Source: Chryseobacterium sp. ISL-6
Lineage (GTDB): Bacteria > Bacteroidota > Bacteroidia > Flavobacteriales > Weeksellaceae
Assembly (NCBI RefSeq): GCF_018613715.1
Contig: NZ_JAGGPT010000011.1
Location: forward strand, 62,001-126,000
DNA length: 64,000 nucleotides
Reading direction: 5' to 3'
Part shown: positions 1 through 6,872 of the stretch, in pieces
How positions within the stretch are numbered: position 1 is the stretch's first letter
Layout: each line of letters starts with the position of its first letter
Program-made: the position numbers and the translations under genes
Notes under the pieces: model-generated
The model's input: the letters and a program-made list of their open reading frames with translations, nothing else
Database searches by the model: none
Told to the model about the DNA's origin: nothing

Positions 1-779
1 ACGTTGTATCTCGCAATATCTTTTACATAAATAGCAAAAATATAGGTAGTAAGAACAAAAAGAACTGTCGTTAAAATAGCCCCTGGAACCGCTTGTCTGA
101 ATCTGGCGATTTTCACAGTTCCCAACCAGTAAAACATAGCAAGTAAAATAAAGTAAAAAAGAGGAAAAGATACAAATCCTATAATTTTCGAAAGGTTTTT
201 CACTAACCATGAAACGTTATGTGTAGGTGTAAATAATTTAAGCACGACTTCTACATAATAGACTCCAAAAAGAGCTAAGAATACGATGGTTATAAAACCA
301 ATTGTAATAAAAAAAGAAAGTATAAATTCTTTTACATCAGTGAGTTTTTCATCTGAATTTTCATTAAATCCATTGATCAGCGAGAAAGTTCCATTTGTTG
401 CAAAAACCAATGCCAGAACGATCGTTAAATTACTGATCCCCCTCATATTGGGAATAATACTTTTTTCAATATATCCCCGCACATCCGTTTCCATATTTGA
501 TGGAAAAACATTGTGGATTAAAACTTCAAAAATATAAAAATGCAGTTTATCATAATGAGGCATATAAGGTAAAACAGATAACAAAAAGAGGAGAAACGGG
601 AACAGACTTATTGTAAAGCTCCATGAAATAGCTGCGGCCTTTCTTCCTATTTTATCTTTAAATATACCTGAAATATAAATTTGAAACATCTGCCAAAGTG
701 ATATTCCCAGTACAGGAATATGTATATCGTCTAAGAATTCTTGAATTTTCAAGATAAAATTAGGAACTTTTATACCCAT
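1..779 (-). CDS. YihY/BrkB family inner-membrane protein (partial, C-terminus missing)
   Basis: The minus-strand frame is open from an ATG at 779 to the left edge, giving about 259 residues without a stop. Residues about 40-56 are GRKAAAISWSFTISLFP, the 'AA(I/L)(S/A)(Y/F)' entry to the first membrane helix seen in YihY/virulence factor BrkB proteins. Several further hydrophobic segments follow, including one after RFRQAVPGAILTT, a typical late motif of the family. The substrate of YihY proteins is not established; BrkB was named for serum resistance, and RNase BN assignments were later withdrawn. The start lies 2 nt after the stop of the upstream beta-barrel gene, so the two are probably co-transcribed. 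The 3' end lies outside the window. Confidence 0.85.
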   Translation of the reverse strand, partial: MGIKVPNFILKIQEFLDDIHIPVLGISLWQMFQIYISGIFKDKIGRKAAAISWSFTISLFPFLLFLLSVLPYMPHYDKLHFYIFEVLIHNVFPSNMETDVRGYIEKSIIPNMRGISNLTIVLALVFATNGTFSLINGFNENSDEKLTDVKEFILSFFITIGFITIVFLALFGVYYVEVVLKLFTPTHNVSWLVKNLSKIIGFVSFPLFYFILLAMFYWLGTVKIARFRQAVPGAILTTVLFVLTTYIFAIYVKDIARYN

Positions 780-781
780 AA

Positions 782-1810
782 TTATTTTAGAATATTATCT
801 ATTTTATCAAAATTTCTATTGACAAATTTTGGAGAATTAAACCTTAATCCTATTCCAGCCCTAAACTGCCACTGGGTAGAAGAATAGAAATTCTCATTTG
901 AACTATTTACCCAGTTTAACTGGGTACCTGCTCCTATAAACCATTTTCCATTATCATAGCCAACTCTGACATTAGAATTGACTCCTATATTGAATTCATG
1001 AAAAGCTTCATCGAGTAATTTTGAATAATAAAGTTGAGGATAAAATTCAACCACAGCGTACCAGTTATTATTAATTACCCTTTGGATACCTGCTCCCGTC
1101 CTTAATGCTAACCTAAGGTCTTTAGTAGCAGAACTTCCCTCTCCACCATCTAAAACTTCCCCCAGATATATCGCTCTATCCGAATCACTCAATATATTAT
1201 ACTGATAAAACAAACCTGTAATAATAACAAAATCATTTTTCAAAGGCTGATACGTCATATTTGTATAACTTCTGTAGTTTTCCTTATTTCCAAGCCATAG
1301 GTAACTTGTTTCTCCTTTAAAAGAGCGGTATTTTGCATCGGGAAATTGAAAATATGCGTCACTTATATTTAAATTCAGCCCCTCCATTAGCATGGTCATA
1401 TATCTTTTTGTGTCCTCAAAATATAATCCTTTGATCTGGTTATATCCTACCATTTGTCTAAGCTTTGGGGTCAGGAAAAAGGCAAAACCTACGCTGAAAT
1501 ATTTGGTCTTCCCCTTAATATCATCGTCATTATTTATTTTAATTAATTTAGGTGTAAAAGAAATACTCGTATCCAGCCATCTGTATCTTACAAAAAATTC
1601 GGTATAAAAAGAATCGTTAGGCTTCAGCCTGAAGGTTTCCTTTTGAAAACGAACCCCAAAAGAATTATTAACATAACTTACCCCTGCGACTATTGAAATT
1701 TTATTTTTATCCTCATCAATTTTTTTTTCATCATCACCTGTAACCTCCTGGCTAAAAGAAGTTAAGGGGAAATATAAAAATATACAGGAGATTAATCTCA
1801 ATGTCATCAC
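782..1810 (-). CDS. Probable outer-membrane beta-barrel protein (DUF4421-like)
   Basis: 342 residues with an N-terminal signal peptide ending near LTSFSQ. The body is rich in short alternating polar/aromatic stretches (for example FYTEFFVRYRWLDTSISF and WYAVVEFYPQLYYSKLL) and ends in QFRAGIGLRFNSP, as expected for amphipathic beta-strands. Length and motifs such as TSYLWLGNKENYRSY resemble the Bacteroidetes DUF4421 proteins, but this is from memory and not a profile hit. Function is unknown. It sits directly upstream of the YihY-like gene (2-nt gap), so an envelope role is likely. It is divergent from rlmH. Confidence 0.6.
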   Translation of the reverse strand: MMTLRLISCIFLYFPLTSFSQEVTGDDEKKIDEDKNKISIVAGVSYVNNSFGVRFQKETFRLKPNDSFYTEFFVRYRWLDTSISFTPKLIKINNDDDIKGKTKYFSVGFAFFLTPKLRQMVGYNQIKGLYFEDTKRYMTMLMEGLNLNISDAYFQFPDAKYRSFKGETSYLWLGNKENYRSYTNMTYQPLKNDFVIITGLFYQYNILSDSDRAIYLGEVLDGGEGSSATKDLRLALRTGAGIQRVINNNWYAVVEFYPQLYYSKLLDEAFHEFNIGVNSNVRVGYDNGKWFIGAGTQLNWVNSSNENFYSSTQWQFRAGIGLRFNSPKFVNRNFDKIDNILK

Positions 1811-1933
1811 GTGCTGTTGGTTACGTAAAAATACAGTTTTTTTTAAACTTAGAATACATTTAGGTACGTTGCTTTTGGATCATAATGAACAAAAAGCATT
1901 AAAAAAATAAGAAATAATTCCTTAAATTATGAA

Positions 1934-1941
1934 TATCTTTG
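1934..1941 (+). promoter_or_regulatory. Candidate -7 element (TATCTTTG) for rlmH
   Basis: TATCTTTG fits the Bacteroidetes -7 consensus TAnnTTTG and ends 25 nt before the rlmH ATG at 1967. No TTTG is found at the ideal -33 distance, so the call rests on the -7 box alone. Confidence 0.4.
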
Positions 1942-1966
1942 CCCTCATTAAAATTGATTACATCCC

Positions 1967-2440
1967 ATGCGAATCAACTTACTCTGTATTGGAAAAACAG
2001 ATGATAAAGAAATTACTTCTTTGATCAGCTATTACCTCACCCGCCTTCCTAAGCATTGGAATTTTGAAATAGTAGAAATCCCTGATATTAAAAATGCAAA
2101 AAACCTTTCTTCGGATCTTTTAAAAAAAGAAGAAGCCAAACTTTTTATGAATCAAATCGATAAAAATGATCTGGTCGTAATTTTAGATGAGAAAGGAAAA
2201 CAATTTACAAGTAGAGAGTTTGCTCAAAAAATAGATGTATGGATGAATTCATCAGTCAAGAAAATTAATATTCTGATTGGCGGTGCCTATGGTTTTTCTG
2301 AAGAAATATATAATAGAGCCAATGAAAAAATGTCATTATCTAAAATGACATTTACTCATCAGATGATCCGTTTATTTATTGTGGAACAGCTGTATCGTGC
2401 TGATCAGATCTTACAGGGAAAACCTTATCACAATGATTAA
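1967..2440 (+). CDS. rlmH: 23S rRNA (pseudouridine-1915-N3)-methyltransferase RlmH
   Basis: 157 residues, the usual RlmH length. This SPOUT-class enzyme methylates N3 of pseudouridine 1915 in helix 69 of 23S rRNA on assembled ribosomes, using S-adenosylmethionine. Diagnostic motifs are ILDEKGKQFTS (72-82), the glycine-rich LIGGAYGF (103-110), LSKMTFTHQMIRLFIVEQLY (124-143) and the C-terminal KPYHND, which together form the trefoil-knot cofactor site. It is a single gene. Its stop overlaps the stop of the convergent TPR gene by 4 nt, so the two messages overlap at their 3' ends. Confidence 0.97.
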   Translation: MRINLLCIGKTDDKEITSLISYYLTRLPKHWNFEIVEIPDIKNAKNLSSDLLKKEEAKLFMNQIDKNDLVVILDEKGKQFTSREFAQKIDVWMNSSVKKINILIGGAYGFSEEIYNRANEKMSLSKMTFTHQMIRLFIVEQLYRADQILQGKPYHND

Positions 2441-3255
2441 TTCTGTTTTATAACACATTTAGCAAAATGTGGAGCTAGAAGAGCCTTTTCATAACCCACA
2501 GCTACAGCTTTCTCCAGATTAGTGCATGCTTCCTTAGGTTTTTGAGTATCGAATAGGATTAAAGCTTTTGTTACGTATGACTGAGCAAATTTAGGATCAA
2601 TAGAAATGGCTTTATTAATATCTGCCAAAGCTTCTTTTGGTTTTTTCATTTTTAAATACAGATCTGCACGCCCATTGTAAAGTAACGACTCAGGTTTTTC
2701 AGAGATAAGCTGATTATAATCTTTCAAGGCACCCTCAAGATCACCATTATTCTTTTTCAGATTGGCTAAACCTGTTCTTGCAAAGATATTCTCTGGTGCG
2801 AAGGCAAGGATCTGATTTAAATCTTTAATAGCTAAGTCTTTTTTTCCTTGGCTATCATAAATTTTAGATCTCGTTAGGTACATATCTACATTTTCAGGAT
2901 CAATCTGCAATCCTTTGTCAATATAGTCCAAAGCTTTTTCTTTGGTTCCTTTCTGGCTGTTTAATGAAGCTAAATTAGCATATACTGATGCATACAGTGG
3001 ATTTGCTCTTAAGGCAGATTCGTAGGATTTAAAGGCTTGAGGCGTTTTACCTAGTCTTCTTTGTGCCGTCCCTAAATTGTTATAGTACTCAGATCGATAT
3101 TTCTGAATCTGTTCTTTTTCAGCCAGTTTAGAATATTGCTCTTCAGCACATTTATAATCCGCTTTTTTAAAGCATTCTTCAGCTGTTTTTGAGTCCTGGG
3201 AATAAAGATTAGCAGATGTTATCGCTAATGTTAGAAGGAATAAAAATTTTTTCAT
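2437..3255 (-). CDS. Secreted/periplasmic TPR-repeat protein
   Basis: 272 residues with a signal peptide (MKKFLFLLTLAITSANLYSQ), then at least five tetratricopeptide repeats from about residue 54 onward. Recognisable units contain YNNLGTAQRRLG, YANLASLNSQKG and YLTRSKIYDSQGKK. TPRs bind other proteins; no catalytic motif is visible and the partner is unknown. The ATG overlaps the stop of the upstream PAP2 gene by 4 nt (ATGA), so it belongs to the tatA-PAP2-TPR operon. The 3' end overlaps rlmH. Confidence 0.88.
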   Translation of the reverse strand: MKKFLFLLTLAITSANLYSQDSKTAEECFKKADYKCAEEQYSKLAEKEQIQKYRSEYYNNLGTAQRRLGKTPQAFKSYESALRANPLYASVYANLASLNSQKGTKEKALDYIDKGLQIDPENVDMYLTRSKIYDSQGKKDLAIKDLNQILAFAPENIFARTGLANLKKNNGDLEGALKDYNQLISEKPESLLYNGRADLYLKMKKPKEALADINKAISIDPKFAQSYVTKALILFDTQKPKEACTNLEKAVAVGYEKALLAPHFAKCVIKQN

Positions 3256-3818
3256 GTGGTTATAGTTTGTTTATTGATCACTTTTTTTGCGAGTGCACCA
3301 AATATCACTCCCAATAAAAGTCCAACAAACGCCCCCACCAAAATATCTATCGGAAAATGCACTCCTAAATATATACGGCTGTAAGAAACTACTGCAGCCC
3401 ATACAAATATAGCATAAGGAAACCAATTGAGTTTCTTTTTTAATAAAACACTTAAATAAGTTGCCAAAAAGAAAGTATTTGAAGCATGGGCAGAATAGAA
3501 TCCAAACTGTCCACCACATTTTACAATCCTCATATAATGCTCCAAGCTAGGATCATGGCATGGCCTTAATCGCTCTACTCCGTGTTTGAATATACTTGCA
3601 ACCTGATCAGAAACCGTAGTTCCTATCAGTACAAATAAAAGAATATAAACTAAAGATTTTAGTTTGTAGTTTTTATATAGAAAATAAAGAAATATAATAT
3701 AAAGCGGAACCCATATCCAGGTACTGGAAATCAGCATCCAAAACTGATCAAAAGAAGAGTCGCCCAAATTATTGAGAAACAAAAAGACCTTCTTATCCTC
3801 TTGAATAATTTCTTCCAT
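3252..3818 (-). CDS. PAP2-family membrane phosphatase
   Basis: 188 residues with about six membrane segments. All three parts of the PAP2 signature are present: K78-x6-R85-P86 (KHGVERLRP), S109-A110-H111 in YSAHASN, and S147-R148-x5-H154-x3-D158 (SRIYLGVHFPID). These residues form the vanadium-haloperoxidase-like active site facing the periplasm. Members dephosphorylate lipid phosphates such as undecaprenyl pyrophosphate, phosphatidic acid or PG-phosphate, and the substrate cannot be told from sequence. It is the middle gene of a three-gene operon, 3 nt after tatA and overlapping the TPR gene by 4 nt. Confidence 0.92.
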   Translation of the reverse strand: MEEIIQEDKKVFLFLNNLGDSSFDQFWMLISSTWIWVPLYIIFLYFLYKNYKLKSLVYILLFVLIGTTVSDQVASIFKHGVERLRPCHDPSLEHYMRIVKCGGQFGFYSAHASNTFFLATYLSVLLKKKLNWFPYAIFVWAAVVSYSRIYLGVHFPIDILVGAFVGLLLGVIFGALAKKVINKQTITT

Positions 3819-3821
3819 CGA

Positions 3822-4154
3822 TTATCTGCTTACAGGTCCTTCATAAGTTTCATCTTCAGAAGGCTTTGGCTTTTCAGGTTCAGAAGAAGAAGGTTCCGTA
3901 AGAATATCTTTTTCGATATTCTTCATCGGATTGAAATCTTTTGCAGCATCTTTTACTTTTTCGATCTCACGCTTGATTTCAGAAACAGGGTTATCTGTTT
4001 CTTTCATGATCTCAGTTTTAATGTCTTCCACCGCCCCACGCATCTTTCTTACGCCTGCTCCTAAATCACGCGCTATTTGAGGAAGTTTATCCGGTCCGAA
4101 TAATACAACGATTGCAACTGCAATCAATGCCATTTCTCCAATGCTTAATTCCAT
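3822..4154 (-). CDS. tatA: Twin-arginine translocase TatA/TatE-family subunit
   Basis: 110 residues. A single N-terminal membrane helix (about 6-20, GEMALIAVAIVVLFG) leads into the conserved FGPDKLPQIARDLG hinge and amphipathic helix of Tat pore subunits. An acidic/lysine tail with a PSSSEPEKPKPSEDE linker follows. TatA oligomers form the path for folded proteins with RR signal peptides. No tatC is nearby, so the partner is encoded elsewhere. The length could also fit TatB, but the FGP motif right after the helix is shared by both. It is the first gene of the operon with the PAP2 and TPR genes. Confidence 0.92.
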   Translation of the reverse strand: MELSIGEMALIAVAIVVLFGPDKLPQIARDLGAGVRKMRGAVEDIKTEIMKETDNPVSEIKREIEKVKDAAKDFNPMKNIEKDILTEPSSSEPEKPKPSEDETYEGPVSR

Positions 4155-4373
4155 GGTGTAAAATTACAAAAGATTATACATATATAATGTAGAATCCAAA
4201 ATTTTAAACAAATTTTAAGAATATTTATTTCAGGGCTTTATAATATTTTATTTGAGGATAACAATAGTTTAACATTAAATACATTTAAAATTAATTAATA
4301 ATTAATTCTCTATATAAAGAATTATATGGTTTTTTTTATTAGATTTATTCCACACAACTACAAATATTAAACT

Positions 4374-5312
4374 ATGAAAAAATTAGTAACTACTTTTAAA
4401 CTTTTTGCGCTGGCAATGGTATTATCTTTAACCAGCTGTCAAAATGAAAGCACTGAGGTACTTCAGGACAATGCAACAAAAAAGGAATCCATTTCTGATT
4501 TAAAAAAGGAACTGAGCCCTGCCCAAACACTTTCCAACAATGTTCAAATACAATTGGAAGAATCTAAAAAGAATCTTGAGCAATATTTGAAAAATGATCT
4601 TCAAATGACAGGTATTAATGTTCTGGGGACACTTTCTACTGAAAGAGGCATTGCAATTTCCCAGAATTTAATTTCGAGTAAAGACACCTATGTTGCATTT
4701 GGCAACATCACTGATCCTAACTCAGTAAAAGTGGGAAAAATAGGAAGTTTTAATTCTGGTGAAGAATTATCTGCAGCTCAAAAAGGGCTTACCGATGTCA
4801 TTGCACAAGAAGTAAAAATGAACACTGATGTTCTTGAAATCACATGGAATCATAAAGGAGAACAGTTTACCTCGTTATGTTTTTATAATAAAGATGGAAT
4901 TATCTGGGATAATGTTCTTGGTGGATTGGTAATGATGGATAGAGGCAGTAATGTTGAGACTTCTACTGATACTCAGGCCAAGGTCGTTTCTAAATGGTTT
5001 AAAGAATGGTGGACTGCAAAATGGTTGTGGGGATCAAAGAGAGGTGAAGCCGGATATAAAATAACTATTTATTATAACGGTTCTACGGTTTCAAACACTG
5101 ATGTGAGCGATTGGGGTAATATCAGCTTAGGGAAAGCCAAAAGTGAAAGTAAAGTAATTAAGAGGACAGGTGCTTACGGACAATGCAGATATGCACTTGG
5201 TCTGTGTACTCCGACAGGTTCTTTAAGCTTTAATTCAAGCAACTTTTCAGTATCATTCTCAGGATTGGGAAGCAATATTGTAAGTAATGGTACTAAATCA
5301 CTTTATCCATAA
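4374..5312 (+). CDS. Hypothetical lipoprotein
   Basis: 312 residues, family not recognised. The N-terminus is a lipoprotein signal peptide with lipobox LTSC (Cys at about residue 22). Then comes a Lys/Glu-rich helical stretch (SDLKKELSPAQTLSNN), a mixed domain, a strikingly Trp-rich segment (KWFKEWWTAKWLWGSKRG, about 209-226) and a Ser/Gly/Asn-rich C-terminal part with two Cys (GQCRYALGLCTP) that could form a disulfide. It is monocistronic, with about 220 nt of AT-rich DNA upstream and a strong terminator after it. The Trp cluster suggests membrane or carbohydrate contact, but that is speculation. Confidence 0.7.
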   Translation: MKKLVTTFKLFALAMVLSLTSCQNESTEVLQDNATKKESISDLKKELSPAQTLSNNVQIQLEESKKNLEQYLKNDLQMTGINVLGTLSTERGIAISQNLISSKDTYVAFGNITDPNSVKVGKIGSFNSGEELSAAQKGLTDVIAQEVKMNTDVLEITWNHKGEQFTSLCFYNKDGIIWDNVLGGLVMMDRGSNVETSTDTQAKVVSKWFKEWWTAKWLWGSKRGEAGYKITIYYNGSTVSNTDVSDWGNISLGKAKSESKVIKRTGAYGQCRYALGLCTPTGSLSFNSSNFSVSFSGLGSNIVSNGTKSLYP

Positions 5313-5343
5313 TACATTATTTTAACTATATTATATTCAACTG

Positions 5344-5380
5344 AAAGCGGGGAATCACATTTGATTCCCCGCTTTTTTAT
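5344..5380. terminator. Bidirectional rho-independent terminator
   Basis: A perfect 13-bp stem, AAGCGGGGAATCA / TGATTCCCCGCTT with loop CATT, is flanked by T- and A-runs. It lies between the convergent lipoprotein gene (ending 5312) and the Tet-type MFS gene (ending 5394) and can serve both. Confidence 0.92.
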
Positions 5381-5393
5381 ATTTCAAAATGTA

Positions 5394-6620
5394 TTATTTT
5401 TTTATGTCTTTACTTTTTTGAGATCCATAATATGTAATAACAACACTCACTGCCATTAAGATAAAAGCCAAGAAGAAAGGAGCTCCTGAAAATTTAAATG
5501 GCGCTTCATCGTGTGTAAAATAATAGAATAAATTCGTCATCATAGGAGGTCCAATAATCGCTGTTGCGCTCATTAAACTCGTCAATGCTCCCTGAAGTTC
5601 TCCCTGTTCATTGGAAGGAACACTTTTTGTAATGACCGATTGAAGTGCAGGCCCACAAATTCCACCTAAACAATAAGGAATCAGAAAAGCAAACATCATC
5701 CATCCTTCTGTAGCAAAAGCAAACAGCAACATCCCAATTGCATATAAAGCCAATCCATAATAAATACTCTTCTGCTCACCCAACCTCGGTGTTGTCCAAC
5801 GTATCAGACCACCTTGTACTAGTCCTACTAAAAGACCTACGGCACCAAGGGACAACCCTACCATTCTTTCTGTCCAGTTAAACTTATACATCGTATAAAA
5901 ACTCCAGTTACTCTGCACAGCATGACCGGCAATATAGATTAAAATAAGTGCCACTATTAATCCTGAAATTTCTGGATGCTTTCCCAAAAATTTAAATGAT
6001 CCTACAGGGTTAGCACGTTTCCAACTAAATTCACGACGCTTGTCTTTATCCAAACTTTCAGGTAAAATAAAATATCCATAAAGAAAGTTTAATAAACATA
6101 AACCAGCCGCAGCATAGAATGGGACTCTTGCACCATAATGACCTAAGACTCCACCTAAAACCGGACCTATAATGAATCCCAAGCCAAAAGCAGCTCCTAT
6201 CAATCCAAAGTTTTTAGCTCTGTCGCTATCTGTAGAAATATCAGCAATATAGGCACTGGCAGTGGTAATACTGGCTCCTGTAACTCCGGCAATAATTCTT
6301 CCTAAAAAAAGCCACCATATACTTGGAGCTAATGCGAGGAAAATGTAATCTATTGAAAATCCAAAAAGTGAAATCAGAATAATAGGTCTTCGTCCATATT
6401 TATCACTGAGGTTTCCAACAACCGGTGAAAATATGAACTGGGTGAATGCATAAGCAAAACCAAGCCACCCACCATATTTCGCTGCCTCACTAATATCTGC
6501 ATGAATAAGTTCTTCAATTAATTTAGGAACAACAGGGATAATGATACCCCATCCAGTGATATCAATTAATAGCGTTATAAAAATAAAGCTCATGGCAGCT
6601 TTTTTCCTTGAATTTTCCAT
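5394..6620 (-). CDS. TetA-like (TCR/Tet family) MFS drug transporter
   Basis: 408 residues, 12 predicted membrane segments. MFS motif A between TM2 and TM3 is intact (GNLSDKYGRRPIIL, 69-82). The segments ITGWGIIIPVVPKLI, YGGWLGFAYAFTQF and GASITTASAYIADIS match the DHA1 tetracycline/H+ antiporter group. Homologues in environmental flavobacteria are usually annotated TCR/Tet MFS, but most are not proven to confer resistance; substrate unknown. No TetR gene sits beside it. A TATTTTTG -7 box ends 8 nt before the ATG. Monocistronic. Confidence 0.88.
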   Translation of the reverse strand: MENSRKKAAMSFIFITLLIDITGWGIIIPVVPKLIEELIHADISEAAKYGGWLGFAYAFTQFIFSPVVGNLSDKYGRRPIILISLFGFSIDYIFLALAPSIWWLFLGRIIAGVTGASITTASAYIADISTDSDRAKNFGLIGAAFGLGFIIGPVLGGVLGHYGARVPFYAAAGLCLLNFLYGYFILPESLDKDKRREFSWKRANPVGSFKFLGKHPEISGLIVALILIYIAGHAVQSNWSFYTMYKFNWTERMVGLSLGAVGLLVGLVQGGLIRWTTPRLGEQKSIYYGLALYAIGMLLFAFATEGWMMFAFLIPYCLGGICGPALQSVITKSVPSNEQGELQGALTSLMSATAIIGPPMMTNLFYYFTHDEAPFKFSGAPFFLAFILMAVSVVITYYGSQKSKDIKK

Positions 6621-6716
6621 AATTCTGCAAAAATAACGAAATATAGAGAACTAATGATTCTAAATTATGAATAATTAATATGGATAGTGAATTGTCTACT
6701 ATTCAGTTCCGGATTC

Positions 6717-6810
6717 CGGGTTTCAAGTTTTTCGGAATATTGTATCAACTACTTCTTCTTCCCAGAAACACTATTTTCATTTATTTTCCTACCATTGAAC
6801 TTGAAACCCG
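6717..6810. repeat. Intergenic long inverted repeat (palindromic element)
   Basis: A perfect 13-bp inverted repeat, CGGGTTTCAAGTT at 6717-6729 and AACTTGAAACCCG at 6798-6810, encloses 68 bp. It lies in the 5' region of the MFS gene, well away from the secDF terminator. The size and arm-loop layout match the other inverted-repeat element at 36993-37080, with different arm sequence. Probably a REP/MITE-like dispersed element. Confidence 0.65.
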
Positions 6811-6823
6811 AAGCTTATAAATA

Positions 6824-6857
6824 AAAAAGAGCCTTTCGTTTGAAAGGCTCTTTTTTA
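6824..6857 (-). terminator. Terminator of secDF
   Basis: GAGCCTTTC / GAAAGGCTC stem (6829-6837, 6842-6850) with loop GTTT. A/T runs on both sides place a T-tract after the stem on the minus strand, 16 nt past the secDF stop. Confidence 0.9.
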
Positions 6858-6872
6858 TTTATTGTAGTATAA

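Noticed and set aside
5394..6620. Acquired tetracycline-resistance determinant.
   Set aside because: No TetR, transposon ends or unusual composition; TCR/Tet-like MFS genes are ordinary chromosomal genes in this group.
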